Positions 28,933 to 37,830 are shown, counted from the stretch's first letter. The stretch is DNA of 64,000 bases from QHXN01 sp032162705 (GCA_032162705.1 JAVRON010000031.1:1-64000); one strand, 5' to 3'. Notes: generated from the letters alone by a model not told the origin. Numbers and translations are program-made.

Positions 28933-30273
28933 ATGAGACGAAGAGAGTTTTCAGGTCAGGCAAGGCGAGCGCGGCTCCTGCCTTTGCTGCTCGCCCTGTC
29001 TGCGATGGCGGTGTCTTTGATGCCCGCCTCGCAGGCGCGACAGCAGAGCGGACGCCCGCGCCGCGTCAGTAACGCATCAAGCACCACGACGACGGCAGCA
29101 CAACAGCAGCAGAAACAGCAGTCCGCGCAGCAGTCGGGCGTGCAGTCGAAGCAGACGAACGCGACCACGGGCGCGCAGCAGAGGCAGACGCCCACGCCGA
29201 CGCCCGTGCCCGGGCCAACCGTTGATCCGCAAGCAATGCCCGGCGGCCCTCCGAAGCTCCGCACCTCGCCTTCCGCCGCGCCGGACGCGCCCGCGCAGGA
29301 AGACCTGAATCAGACGGTTGACCCCGACGAGGTTGTCCGCATCGAGTCGAACGAGACCCTCTTGCACGTCCGCGTGATCGACCGCAACAACCGCCCTATA
29401 AATGACGTGCGCCAGGACGAGTTCCGTGTCTACGAGAACAACGTCCCGCAGACAATCACCTCCTTCACCAGAGAGGAGGTGCCGATCACTTACGGACTGG
29501 TCGTGGACAACTCCGGCTCTCTGCGAAACCAGATCGGCCAGGTCATCGAGGCCGCCAAGACGATTGTCTCCAGCAACAAGCCCGGCGACGAGACCTTCGT
29601 CGTCCGCTTCATCGCGCGCGACGACATCAAGATCATGCAGGACTTTACCGCCGACCGGCAGTCGCTCGACGATGCCCTCGACGATATGTTCATCGAGGGC
29701 GGGCAGACCGCCGTTATCGACGCCGTCTACCTCTCCGCCGAGCACGCCTCGGAGCGGCGCAAGAACGATCCCGTCGAGGACAAGCGACGGCGCGCGCTCA
29801 TCCTCGTCACCGACGGCGAAGACCGCGAGAGCTTCTACAAACAGGAGCAGCTCTTCGAGTCTCTGAAGGAAGAGGACGTGCAGATTTTCGTCATCGGCTT
29901 TGTCAACGAACTGGACAAGGAGCGCGGCTTCATCTCGAAGTCGAAACGGCAGAAGTCCGTAGACCTTCTCGACCGGATGGCAAAGGAGACGGGCGGGCGC
30001 ACCTTCTACCCGAACTCGCTCTCGGAGTTGCCGGACATCGCCCAGCAGATCACGAAGGACTTGCGCACGCAGTACGTTATAAGTTACAAGCCTACGGCGG
30101 CGGGACGCCCCGGCGAGTTCCGTCCCGTCCGCGTGGCGGTCGCCGACGGGCGCGGCGGCGATAAGCGCATTGCGGTCACGCGCGCGGGCTATACGGCCAG
30201 GGGCGCAGCCGCGACGCAGCAGCAGCAGCCCGCGCAGACTACAAAATCCCCAACGCCCGCCAGGAGACAGTAG
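28933..30273 (+). CDS. Second secreted VWFA-related protein (TIGR03436 type)
   Basis: 446 residues. It has a signal peptide, then a long Gln/Thr/Pro low-complexity region (residues 36-110), then LLHVRVIDRNNRPINDVRQDEFRVYENNVPQTITSF. The MIDAS is VDNSGSL (Ser-x-Ser kept), with GQTAVIDAVY and TDGED. The domain ends RTQYVISYKPTAAGRPGEF. A Gln-rich tail closes the protein. A GAGGGACGGAAG stretch precedes the ATG. Its stop codon abuts the ATG of the cNMP-binding/DUF1003 gene with no gap, so translation of the two is probably coupled and they may act together. Confidence 0.9.
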   Translation: MRRREFSGQARRARLLPLLLALSAMAVSLMPASQARQQSGRPRRVSNASSTTTTAAQQQQKQQSAQQSGVQSKQTNATTGAQQRQTPTPTPVPGPTVDPQAMPGGPPKLRTSPSAAPDAPAQEDLNQTVDPDEVVRIESNETLLHVRVIDRNNRPINDVRQDEFRVYENNVPQTITSFTREEVPITYGLVVDNSGSLRNQIGQVIEAAKTIVSSNKPGDETFVVRFIARDDIKIMQDFTADRQSLDDALDDMFIEGGQTAVIDAVYLSAEHASERRKNDPVEDKRRRALILVTDGEDRESFYKQEQLFESLKEEDVQIFVIGFVNELDKERGFISKSKRQKSVDLLDRMAKETGGRTFYPNSLSELPDIAQQITKDLRTQYVISYKPTAAGRPGEFRPVRVAVADGRGGDKRIAVTRAGYTARGAAATQQQQPAQTTKSPTPARRQ

Positions 30274-31149
30274 ATGCCCGTTGACCCCGCTGTGCTTGAA
30301 GAGATCGAGTTCTTCAAGCTACTCGGCGAAGAAGACCGCCGCGCGCTGGCCGAGGTCGTAGACCTCATCAAGCTTCAGGACAACGAGACTCTCTTCCGGG
30401 CGGGCGAGTCCGGCGAGAGCCTTTATCTTGTGCGCGCGGGCGAGATCGAGATATTCATCCACGACAACGCCGGCCAGAAGATCGTCTTAGACAACGCGCG
30501 GCGCGGCGATTTCTTCGGCGAGATCGCACTGCTCGACGCGGGGCCCCGCACGGCGACGGCGACGGCGCTCGTCGCCTCAGAGCTGATCGAGCTTGACCGC
30601 GACGACCTGCTGCTGCTCTTCGGGAAGAAGCCCGATGCGGCGCTCGCCATGCTGGCCGCGCTGGGGCGGATGACGCGCAAGGCCGACGCGCTTCTGCGCA
30701 CACGCGTCTCGCGCAACGTCAACGACGAGGTCGAGGAGCATCTGACCGCTCTGCAAAGAATCTCCGACTGGCTCGCGTGGTTTTCGGGCAGCATGCTCTT
30801 TCTCTTCCTCCACACCGTATGGTTCGTCCTCTGGGTCTCGCTCAACACTCTCATTCTCCCTCTGAACGCTGACGGCACGCGCGGCTTCGACCCGTTCCCC
30901 TTCGGACTTTTGACGATGATCGTCAGCCTTGAGGCCATCTTCCTCTCCTGCTTCGTGCTCATCAGCGCCAATCGCCAGGCGGAGAAGGACAAGGTGCGCG
31001 GCGACATCGAATACAACGTGAACATCAAGGCCGAGCTTGAGGTCGCGCAGCTGCACGAGAAGACCGACCACATCCATGAAGAGATGCTGCGCCGCTTCAA
31101 CAAACTCGAAAAGATGCTGGCCCGGCAGGACACACAAGAAAAGGTTTGA
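30274..31149 (+). CDS. Cyclic-nucleotide-binding domain fused to DUF1003 membrane protein
   Basis: Residues 10-125 form a CRP-like cNMP-binding domain (LIKLQDNETLFRAGESGESLYLVRAGEIEIFI, RRGDFFGEIALLDAGPRTATATAL), with the phosphate-binding cassette FGEIALLDAGPRTA intact. Residues 150-260 are DUF1003, with two membrane spans and FDPFPFGLLTMIVSLEAIFLSCFVLISANRQ. A coiled-coil-like tail ends the protein. It has no DNA-binding helix-turn-helix, so it is likely a membrane protein gated or tuned by a cyclic nucleotide. The ATG follows directly on the VWA gene stop. Confidence 0.92.
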   Translation: MPVDPAVLEEIEFFKLLGEEDRRALAEVVDLIKLQDNETLFRAGESGESLYLVRAGEIEIFIHDNAGQKIVLDNARRGDFFGEIALLDAGPRTATATALVASELIELDRDDLLLLFGKKPDAALAMLAALGRMTRKADALLRTRVSRNVNDEVEEHLTALQRISDWLAWFSGSMLFLFLHTVWFVLWVSLNTLILPLNADGTRGFDPFPFGLLTMIVSLEAIFLSCFVLISANRQAEKDKVRGDIEYNVNIKAELEVAQLHEKTDHIHEEMLRRFNKLEKMLARQDTQEKV

Positions 31150-31188
31150 GCCGCGGAGACAGGCGAAAGATAGCCCCGGCAGGGGCGC

Positions 31189-31527
31189 TCACTTCTCGGG
31201 CATGAGTGTGATCTGCCATGCGACGAAGGCGATGAAGGCGAGCATGAAGGCGAGGATGACGAGCGCCACCGGCTCAAGGCGAAAGATGGAGCCGCCCTCC
31301 TTCTCTTCGTCGATGAGGCGTTCGGGCATACGTACGCTGGCGCTGTCCACGCGGATCGTGTCGTCGGCGTCGTGGTCGCCGTCGCGCTGGCTTGAGCGTT
31401 TGAACTCTTTGGTCTCTTCGAGCGGTGTCAGACGCGCCGCCTCGCTCGTCGCGTCCTGCTCGTGACGGCCACCGCCGCCCGGCCAGTGGAGCCGCCCCGT
31501 CTTCCACCTCTTACCCTTCACAGCCAT
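31189..31527 (-). CDS. Small tail-anchored membrane protein of unknown function
   Basis: Start ATG 31527 (MAVKGKRWKTGRLHWPGGGG) is supported by GAGGAAG 5 nt upstream and gives 112 residues. It overlaps the end of corA by 10 nt. The N-terminal two thirds is hydrophilic and rich in Asp/Arg (SSQRDGDHDADDTIRVDSAS). A single membrane span near the C-terminus (LEPVALVILAFMLAFIAFVAWQI) leaves six residues. I do not recognise the family. Translational overlap with corA hints at a related role in the membrane, but nothing more can be said. Confidence 0.7.
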   Translation of the reverse strand: MAVKGKRWKTGRLHWPGGGGRHEQDATSEAARLTPLEETKEFKRSSQRDGDHDADDTIRVDSASVRMPERLIDEEKEGGSIFRLEPVALVILAFMLAFIAFVAWQITLMPEK

Positions 31528-32489
31528 TTGATCTTCCTCAGATAGAAGTAAAGCCCAACCCCGATGAGAAGCATCACGAGCAGCGCGTAGACGTAGCCGA
31601 AGCGCCACTCAAGCTCCGGCATGTACTTGAAGTTCATCCCGTAGATGCCTGCAACGAGCGTCACCGACATCAGGACGGTCGCGACCGACGTGAGCCGCTT
31701 CATAATCATGTTCATCCGATTGCCCTGGATGGAGAGATACGCGTCCATCGTCGAGCCGAGCATGTCGCGCAAGGTGTCGATGGTATCGGCCACGCGGATG
31801 ATGTGGTCGAACACATCTTGAAAGTAGACGTGCGTCTCGCGCGGGAAGATGGGCTGCTCGCGTCGAAGCATCGTGTTGAAGACATCGCGCAGGGGTGTGA
31901 CCGTGCGGCGCAGGAAGAGGAGTTGTTTCTTGATGCGAAAGATTTCCTGAATGGCCTCGGGCTGAAAGTCGCCGAAGATTTTGTCTTCGAGGTCGTCCAT
32001 CTTGTCCGAGAGCACGTCTAAGAGCGGCATGTAGTCGTCCACGATGGCGTCGGTCAAAAGGTACGACAGAAGCCCCGCGCCCTGCTCCGAGCGGTCAGTC
32101 CACTCGCCCCACAGGCGGCGCGCGGTCTCGATGGCGCGGATGGGGCGGCTGTGGACGGTGACGAGGTAGTTCGCGCCGAGGAAGATGTTCAGCTCGCGCA
32201 GCTCAAGGTCGTCCGATGGGCCCACCAGCTCGGCTTCGTAGAGCACCATGAAGTAGTAGCCGGGATACTCTTCGACCTTCGGGCGCTGGTGCGCGTTGCG
32301 GCAGTCTTCGATTGACAAAGGGTGAAAGCCGAACTCTTTCGCCAGCTCTTCAAAGTCCTTGCTCGTCGGGTCGGAGACATCCGCCCAGACGACGTTGCGT
32401 TCGGCCTCGCGGTGTTGGCTCAACTCCTCAGCCGGGATGTCGCTCGTGAACTTCTTCGTCTCGCTGTCGAGACAGGTGGTCGTAATCAC
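31518..32489 (-). CDS. corA: CorA-family divalent-cation (Mg2+/Co2+) channel
   Basis: 323 residues. A cytoplasmic alpha/beta funnel (SIEDCRNAHQRPKVEEYPGYYFMVLYEAE) is followed by the long pore helix (YLSIQGNRMNMIMKRLTSVATVLMSVTLVAGIYGMNF). The GMN signature and second span (YVYALLVMLLIGVGLYFYLRKIKWL) close the protein. It forms a pentameric channel in the inner membrane. A TATACT box lies about 40 nt upstream on its strand, within a perfect palindrome shared with the divergent iron-permease-like gene. Confidence 0.95.
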   Translation of the reverse strand: MITTTCLDSETKKFTSDIPAEELSQHREAERNVVWADVSDPTSKDFEELAKEFGFHPLSIEDCRNAHQRPKVEEYPGYYFMVLYEAELVGPSDDLELRELNIFLGANYLVTVHSRPIRAIETARRLWGEWTDRSEQGAGLLSYLLTDAIVDDYMPLLDVLSDKMDDLEDKIFGDFQPEAIQEIFRIKKQLLFLRRTVTPLRDVFNTMLRREQPIFPRETHVYFQDVFDHIIRVADTIDTLRDMLGSTMDAYLSIQGNRMNMIMKRLTSVATVLMSVTLVAGIYGMNFKYMPELEWRFGYVYALLVMLLIGVGLYFYLRKIKWL

Positions 32490-32525
32490 TTTGAGTCCGT
32501 TTCCCCCTCTCGCTCGGGCATTCTT

Positions 32526-32537
32526 CGAGTATACTCG
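32526..32537. promoter_or_regulatory. Palindromic CGAGTATACTCG, likely bidirectional -10
   Basis: A perfect 12-bp palindrome that places a TATACT hexamer on both strands, between divergent corA and the iron-permease-like gene. It may serve as a shared core promoter or an operator. Confidence 0.45.
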
Positions 32538-32633
32538 GCCACCGTCGTTTAGGGGCAGAGAAAATCGCGACCACTGCCCGCCTTTTCAGTCACCAACCCC
32601 TTCCAAAGAAATCAACACCGCTGGAGAACATTT

Positions 32634-33122
32634 ATGAGACCAAGCAAATCGACTTCATGGTTTACGAGCTTCGCCAAATGGACGGCGCACGCCGCGGGCC
32701 GTCCCGCAGCCTTCGCCATCGCGGCGGCCATCATCGTCGTCTGGGGAACCACCGGCCCGCTCTTCAAATACTCCGACACGTGGCAACTGGTCATCAACAC
32801 CGGCACCACCATCGTCACCTTCCTCATGGTCTTCCTCATCCAGAACACGCAGAACCGCGACACGGAGGCGCTCCAGGTCAAACTCGACGAGTTGATACGC
32901 GTGACCGAAGGCGCGCACACAGTGCTTCTGGATTTAGAGGAGTTGGACGAAAAACAGCTTGACCGGATTCGCGCAAGCTACGAGAAGCTGGCGAAGAAGG
33001 CGCGAGAGGACTTAAAGCTCGGCAAGGATGACACGGGCGTGCCCAATCTGGGTGACGAGGACGAAGACGAGGCGCTTCTGGGAGGTGAGAAGAAAAAGGC
33101 AAAGGGCAAAAGGCAGAAGTGA
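32634..33122 (+). CDS. Low-affinity iron permease family protein
   Basis: 162 residues. WTAHAAGRPAAFAIAAAIIVVWGTTGPLFKYSDTWQLVINTGTTIVTFLMVFLIQNTQNRDTEALQVKLDELIR matches the PF04120 core, with two membrane spans and the conserved QNTQNRD motif. GGAG precedes the ATG. A helical, charged tail follows. The final KKKAKGKRQK is encoded by the left arm of repeat 33090-33182, so the tail is repeat-derived. Iron uptake is the family name; the true substrate in bacteria is not firmly known. Confidence 0.88.
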   Translation: MRPSKSTSWFTSFAKWTAHAAGRPAAFAIAAAIIVVWGTTGPLFKYSDTWQLVINTGTTIVTFLMVFLIQNTQNRDTEALQVKLDELIRVTEGAHTVLLDLEELDEKQLDRIRASYEKLAKKAREDLKLGKDDTGVPNLGDEDEDEALLGGEKKKAKGKRQK

Positions 33123-33182
33123 AGACGGCGGGACAGCGCGGCTCTTATCTTCCAACTTTGCCTTTTGCTCTTTGCCTTTAGC
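33090..33182. repeat. Inverted heptad-repeat element, word AAGGCAA
   Basis: Left arm AAAAAGGCAAAGGGCAAAAG (33094-33113) and following bases, right arm TTTGCCTTTTGCTCTTTGCC (33159-33178). The left arm is the coding 3' end of the iron-permease-like gene. Confidence 0.88.
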
Positions 33183-33197
33183 GAAGCTGTTCGCTTT

Positions 33198-34979
33198 TTA
33201 CCGCTTGCTTTCTTTGAGATACATCTTCGCGGCCATCTTGGCGAGCTTCCACACGCGGCCCCAATCGACGCGCCCCTCGTCGCGCCCCGTCAGCTTGTCG
33301 AGCAGGAGCCGGCGGAACTGCTTGCCTTCTCTGCGGAGCATGAACTCTTTCGCGTAGGGGCGCGCCGTGTCGAAGAAGCTGAAGCCGGGGTCTGTCACCA
33401 GCCCGATGCCTTCGAGCGTCATCAGCGCGCGGATGATATAGGTGAAGTTCGACGGCAGGCGGAACGGGTACTCGTACATCACCTCTGCCAGATCATAGGT
33501 CAACTCTTTGAAGTTCACCTCGCCGAGCTTCAGATTCAGGTAGTGGCGGAACAATCCCTCGACGACGGGACGGACACGCCCCGCATCGACGCCCGGCTTG
33601 AGGAAGTTGAGGTTTATCAAGTCCTGCGCCAGCCCCTCCGTGTCGCGCCCGACGACGTGGAAGAACGAGTCGATCATCTGCGACTGAAGGCGCGGCGTGA
33701 TGCGCCCCGTCATGCCGAAGTCGAAGAAGACGAGATGACCCGAGTCCATCACGAGCAGGTTGCCGGGGTGCGGGTCTGCGTGGAAGAAGCCGTCCTCCAA
33801 AAGCTGTTTGAGATAGGCGCGCACCAGCAAACGATTGACCTTGACGGGCGAGATGCGCCGCGCCTTCAAGCCTTCGATGTCCGTGACCTTCGTGCCGCGT
33901 ATGAACTCCATCGTGATGACGCGCGTGGTGGTGTGCGTCCAATGTATGCGCGGCACACGCACCGCCCGCCACTCGCGGAAGTTCTCGCGGAAGCGGTCGG
34001 CGTTCTTGCCTTCGCGCACGTAGTCCATCTCCTCCGAGATGGTCTCGCGAAACTCACGGAGCATCCCCTCCCAATCGGCGTTCTCTGAGAGCGAAGGGAT
34101 GCGCGCAAGCCTGCGCGTGATGCGGCTGAGCACAGCGATGTCGAAGCCGACCGTCTCGCGCAAGAAAGGGCGCTGGACTTTGACGGCGACCTCCTCGCCC
34201 GTGTGCAGACGCGCGCGATAGACCTGACCGAGCGAGGCCGAAGCGACCGGCTCCGCGTCGATCTCTGCATAAGCTTCGGACACCCCGCGCCCCAACTCCA
34301 ACTCGATGCGCGCGAAGGCTTCCGCGCCGGGGAACGCCGGAACCTGGTCTTGCAGCAGCGCCAGCTCCTTGATGTATGCGAGCGGCAGAAGGTCTGCGCG
34401 CGTGCCGAGCGCCTGCCCGATCTTGATAAAGGTGGGGCCCAGCGCAATCAAATTCTCTTTGAGCCACACGCCCTGTCCTGCAAGCTGCCGTTCGCGCACG
34501 CCCGACCCCTCCGCGCCGCGGTTGACGAGGAAGCGTACGAGTCGAATCACACGGTCGAGAGCGCGGCGCAAGAAGAGGTCGCGCGTCCAAGCCTTGAAGT
34601 ACGCGGCGCGTCCGAGCGTGCGCGCCTCTTCGAGCTTGCGCCCGGCGACGCGTCGATTGAAGGCCGCGCGGATGTCGTAGTCGTTCAGGAACAGATAGAG
34701 CGCCATCGTGCCGAGCACGCGCACGATCTGCGCCGTCCGAAACCAACCGCGCCAGCCCCTCGCCTCAACCTCGAACTCCGAGGCCGTCTCTGTCCCCTTC
34801 GGATTCTCCTGCCGCGCGTCAGCCGTCGCCGCAGGCAAAGCGCGCACGCCCGCCGCCGAGACGCCCTTCTCCGTGCCGGGCTTCAACAGCGCGAGGTGCG
34901 TTCTCTTCAAAACATCTTTGCTGCGGCCCACGCCCGGCGTTGGCGACTGTGTCAACTCTTCCTGTTCGATGGCTGCCAT
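33198..34979 (-). CDS. ABC1/UbiB-family atypical kinase
   Basis: 593 residues. The KxGQ motif is present in TFIKIGQALGTRADLLP, the Ala-rich loop in ASLGQVYRARL followed by the lysine VAVKVQRP, and the catalytic FFHADPHPGNL and FFDFGMTG. The C-terminal region (FTYIIRALMTLEGIGLVTDPGFSFFD) is characteristic of the family. Members support ubiquinone or other quinone/lipid biosynthesis, probably as ATPases. The N-terminus has a ~100-residue extension with a hydrophobic stretch. No quinone biosynthesis gene adjoins it. The last codons lie next to repeat 33090-33182. Confidence 0.92.
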   Translation of the reverse strand: MAAIEQEELTQSPTPGVGRSKDVLKRTHLALLKPGTEKGVSAAGVRALPAATADARQENPKGTETASEFEVEARGWRGWFRTAQIVRVLGTMALYLFLNDYDIRAAFNRRVAGRKLEEARTLGRAAYFKAWTRDLFLRRALDRVIRLVRFLVNRGAEGSGVRERQLAGQGVWLKENLIALGPTFIKIGQALGTRADLLPLAYIKELALLQDQVPAFPGAEAFARIELELGRGVSEAYAEIDAEPVASASLGQVYRARLHTGEEVAVKVQRPFLRETVGFDIAVLSRITRRLARIPSLSENADWEGMLREFRETISEEMDYVREGKNADRFRENFREWRAVRVPRIHWTHTTTRVITMEFIRGTKVTDIEGLKARRISPVKVNRLLVRAYLKQLLEDGFFHADPHPGNLLVMDSGHLVFFDFGMTGRITPRLQSQMIDSFFHVVGRDTEGLAQDLINLNFLKPGVDAGRVRPVVEGLFRHYLNLKLGEVNFKELTYDLAEVMYEYPFRLPSNFTYIIRALMTLEGIGLVTDPGFSFFDTARPYAKEFMLRREGKQFRRLLLDKLTGRDEGRVDWGRVWKLAKMAAKMYLKESKR

Positions 34980-35024
34980 ATCAATTGAATCGTAATTAAA
35001 ACTTGTGGCGATCCTGTTTCCTGC

Positions 35025-35113
35025 GGTTCAAAGTTCGAGGTTCAAAGGTCAAAGTTAAAAGCCTTTCCCCTCAACTTTGACCTTTGAACCTCGAACTTTC
35101 AAACTCGAATTTT
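35025..35113. repeat. Inverted heptad-repeat element, word GGTTCAA
   Basis: Left arm GGTTCAAAGTTCGAGGTTCA and on (35025-35060), right arm its inverse (about 35072-35108). Only about 12 nt separate the arms, so a long hairpin is likely between ribF and the UbiB gene. Confidence 0.9.
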
Positions 35114-36065
35114 AGATGACCGAGAGCGAGCGTCGAACGCCCGCGCGGTCGAAATATTTTTGCGCGCGTGTGGCGTCGGCGTCTATCTGCCGCTTCAACT
35201 CTTCGATTGACGCGAACCGCCGCTCGTCGCGCAGCCGGTGCAGGAAGCGCACGCGCAAAACGTCGCCGTACAAATCCCCGCCCCAGTCCATTACGAAGGT
35301 CTCGATGGAAGGTTCGGCCTCTTTCTCGAAGGTCGGGCGCACGCCGATGTTCGTCACGCTTCGACGCCACGCGCCGTCGATGAGCGTCGCGGTCACGTAG
35401 ACTCCGCCGCGCGGGATGACTCGGTTATGCGGCTGTAGATTCGCCGTCGGAAATCCTATCTGCCGCCCGCGCTCCGCGCCGCGCACGACACGCCCCTCGA
35501 CGCCGTAAGACCTTCCCAACATTCGCCGCGCGAGATTGACGCGGCCCGCGGCGAGCAGCCCGCGAATCCTGCTCGAACTGATGCGCTGCCCGCGCAGGCG
35601 CACCTCCGGCACTTCATCTGCGAAGAATCCAAGCTCGCGGCTCACACGTCGCAGCAGGTCGATGTTCCCCTCGCGCCCCTTGCCGAATGCAAAGCCGCAT
35701 CCGAGGTAGACCTCGCGCGTGTGCAGACGCTCATGCACCACGTCTTTCAAAAACTCTTCGGCACTCACTTCGGCGAACTCACGTGTGAAGCGGACGACAA
35801 TTGTCTGCTCGACGCCGAGAGCGCCGAACGCCTCGATCTTCTGATCGAAGGTTTGCAGAAGGGGCGGCGCAGACTCCGGGTGCAGGACTGCGCGCGGGTG
35901 CGGGTCGAAGGTGATGACCGTGGGGACAGAGCCTGTCGCGCGCGCACGCTCGACCACGCGGCTGATGATAAGCTGGTGGCCCAGATGCATTCCGTCGAAC
36001 ACGCCCAGCGTCAGCACCGCAGGCCGCTCAATCTCAGCATTCTCGTATCCGTGGAACAGTCTCAT
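35112..36065 (-). CDS. ribF: Bifunctional riboflavin kinase / FAD synthetase
   Basis: 317 residues, the usual length. The N-terminal nucleotidyltransferase domain has LTLGVFDGMHLGHQ and ISSSRIRGLLAAGRV. The C-terminal flavokinase domain has GRQIGFPTANLQ (the PTAN motif) and GGDLYGDVLRVRFLHRLRDERRFASIEELKRQI. It converts riboflavin to FMN and FAD in the cytoplasm. The start codon at 36065 lies at the edge of repeat 36063-36158, and no ribosome-binding site other than repeat sequence is visible. Confidence 0.97.
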   Translation of the reverse strand: MRLFHGYENAEIERPAVLTLGVFDGMHLGHQLIISRVVERARATGSVPTVITFDPHPRAVLHPESAPPLLQTFDQKIEAFGALGVEQTIVVRFTREFAEVSAEEFLKDVVHERLHTREVYLGCGFAFGKGREGNIDLLRRVSRELGFFADEVPEVRLRGQRISSSRIRGLLAAGRVNLARRMLGRSYGVEGRVVRGAERGRQIGFPTANLQPHNRVIPRGGVYVTATLIDGAWRRSVTNIGVRPTFEKEAEPSIETFVMDWGGDLYGDVLRVRFLHRLRDERRFASIEELKRQIDADATRAQKYFDRAGVRRSLSVI

Positions 36066-36158
36066 AAGTGATAAGTGATGAGTGATGAGTGATAAGTGAC
36101 AAGAAAAGATAACCGCTGCTGTTCTTTCTTATCACTTATCACTCATCACTTATCACTA
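36063..36158. repeat. Inverted heptad-repeat element, word ATAAGTG
   Basis: Left arm ATAAGTGATAAGTGATGAGTGATGAGTG type, right arm CTTATCACTTATCACTCATC and on. The right arm encodes the last residues (VISDE) and stop of the MBL gene; the left arm touches the ribF start. Confidence 0.92.
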
Positions 36159-36909
36159 ACCCATCGTATGCCCATTCGACACCCGCGGGCAGAAGCGCCG
36201 AGTCGCGTGCGTGCTTGATGTTGTGCGCGATGTGTGTGAAGTAGGCGCGGCGCGGGCGCAACTCTTCGACATAGGCTAAGGCCGGCTCCAGCCAGAGGTG
36301 CGTCGGGTGCGGCGGCACGACACGCAGGCAGTCGAGCACGAGCACGTCGAGGTCGCGCAGCAGGTCGAGCGAGCGCGGCGGAATCTCGCTCAGGTCGGTC
36401 GCGTATGCAAAGTCGTTGAAGCGATAGGCGGTGACGGGCAGACGCCCGTGGATGACTTCGATTGGTGTGACACGCAGGTCGGCACTCAGACAGAACTGCG
36501 CGCCGTGCTCGATTGTGTGTGCGACGACCTGCGGCAGTCCGCCGCCGAAGTGCGAAGGCTCGAAGATGTATTTGAAGATGCGCCGGATGTCCGTCCACGC
36601 GCGCTCGTTGGCGTAGACGCCCAGCGCGCCGTGGCGGAAGTTTAATGGGCGTATGTCGTCGAGGCCGAAGATGTGGTCGGCGTGGCAGTGTGTGATGAGC
36701 ACGGCGTCGAGTCGTTTGAGACGTTGGCGGAGCGCCTGCTGCCGGAAGTCGGACGAGGTATCGACGAGCACGGCCTGTCCGTCGTGCTCGACGAGCACAG
36801 AGACGCGCAGGCGCTTGTCGCGCGGGTCGTCCGACGTGCACGTCTCGCACTCGCAGCCGATGGAAGGCACGCCCGTCGAAGTGCCCGTGCCTAATAAAGT
36901 GAACTTCAT
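36139..36909 (-). CDS. MBL-fold metal-dependent hydrolase, PhnP-like
   Basis: 256 residues. GTGTSTGVPSIGCECETC opens the protein, as in PhnP-like phosphodiesterases with their zinc-binding cysteines. LITHCHADHIFGLDDIRPLN is the HxHxDH motif, and YATDLSE, LVLDCLR and ITHIAH-like (YFTHIAHNIKH) supply the other ligands. It probably hydrolyses a cyclic phosphate or related phosphodiester; no phn genes are nearby. The final VISDE and TGA are formed by repeat sequence, so the native C-terminus may have been replaced. Confidence 0.88.
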   Translation of the reverse strand: MKFTLLGTGTSTGVPSIGCECETCTSDDPRDKRLRVSVLVEHDGQAVLVDTSSDFRQQALRQRLKRLDAVLITHCHADHIFGLDDIRPLNFRHGALGVYANERAWTDIRRIFKYIFEPSHFGGGLPQVVAHTIEHGAQFCLSADLRVTPIEVIHGRLPVTAYRFNDFAYATDLSEIPPRSLDLLRDLDVLVLDCLRVVPPHPTHLWLEPALAYVEELRPRRAYFTHIAHNIKHARDSALLPAGVEWAYDGLVISDE

Positions 36910-36910
36910 A

Positions 36911-37002
36911 GGAAGTTATCAGTTTTGAGTTTTCAGTTTTCAGACGATCCTGTCGGCCAAGCTTCCTTAGCTGAAAACTGAAAACCGATAACTGAAAACT
37001 AT
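36911..37002. repeat. Inverted heptad-repeat element, word GTTTTCA
   Basis: Left arm 36917-36943 (TATCAGTTTTGAGTTTTCAG and on), right arm 36970-37001 (CTGAAAACTGAAAACCGATA and on). The right end supplies the stop codon of the DUF1844 gene. Confidence 0.9.
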
Positions 37003-37580
37003 CTTCCCCCAGTGATGTCGCCGCCCGTGAAGCCGCGGCCCCCCTGCGGAGGGCGCGGCGCGGTGGTGAGCGAGACGTACTGCATGCGCAACTGCGAGAG
37101 AATCATTTCGAGGAACTGCTGCTCCTCGCCCGAGAGGTTGCCGCGCGTCTTGCGGTGCAGCGTACCGAGCATGTCTATGCACTGCTTGGCGAGTTGCAGG
37201 TTGACGCCCCCGCCGCCGGGATGGTTCACCATGCCGAGCGCGTCCGCCGCGAAAGAGGCGAGGAACTCGACGAGCAACAGGAAGTCCTGCGCTTCTGCCG
37301 GGTCGGCTGCGGCGTCTAAGTCCGCCGGTGCTTCCCTCTCAGGCTGGGCCCCGCGCGGCGCGTCGGCTTCCGTGGAAGCGGCGGCGGCGCGCGCCGACGA
37401 AGGCTCGCCCGCGTTGGGTTCAGACGTGCGAGCCGCAGCCGGAGTAGCAGGCACGGGTGCTGTGGGTTCCGGCGACGAGGGTGGCGACGGCTCCTCTTCG
37501 CGCACGATGTCGCGCGGCGTGCCGTCGGGATTGAACAGCCTTCTGTCCGTGACTTTGAAATGTGGCTTCTCTTCACTCAT
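36999..37580 (-). CDS. DUF1844 family protein
   Basis: 193 residues. Residues 1-25 (MSEEKPHFKVTDRRLFNPDG) are the conserved DUF1844 lead. A Pro/Ala-rich spacer (residues 30-105) is followed by the domain core FLLLVEFLASFAADALGMVNHPGGGGVNLQLAKQCIDMLGTLHRKTRGNLSGEEQQFLEMILSQLRMQY. The family is common in Acidobacteriota and Deltaproteobacteria and its function is unknown. The TAG stop lies in repeat 36911-37002. Confidence 0.92.
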   Translation of the reverse strand: MSEEKPHFKVTDRRLFNPDGTPRDIVREEEPSPPSSPEPTAPVPATPAAARTSEPNAGEPSSARAAAASTEADAPRGAQPEREAPADLDAAADPAEAQDFLLLVEFLASFAADALGMVNHPGGGGVNLQLAKQCIDMLGTLHRKTRGNLSGEEQQFLEMILSQLRMQYVSLTTAPRPPQGGRGFTGGDITGGR

Positions 37581-37779
37581 CTTCTGTACCCGGCGTGCGC
37601 CCGTCCCGACTCGTTCGTATCGGGCGCGAAAGACTTACAAGTTGTTCCGATTTCTGATAGACGGATGGTAGCACCTGCGCCCGCGGCGTCGCAAGAAAGC
37701 GACCCTTTCTCCTTTCGGTGAACTCTCCAGGGGCGACCGCGCCGCTCTGACGCGACTCGGAGATTTCTGTCATAATCCG

Positions 37780-37826
37780 GGTTCAAAGTTCAAAGCTCAA
37801 GGTTTCTTCAAGGCTCAAGGTTTCAG
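37780..37826. repeat. Direct heptad repeats, word GGTTCAA, without inverted arm
   Basis: GGTTCAA, AGTTCAA, AGCTCAA and then CAAGGCTCAAGGTTTC, directly before mazG. It shares its word with the element at 35025 but has no clear inverse arm. A CTGACG-18-CATAAT promoter-like pair (about 37746-37775) precedes it. Confidence 0.7.
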
Positions 37827-37830
37827 AGAC

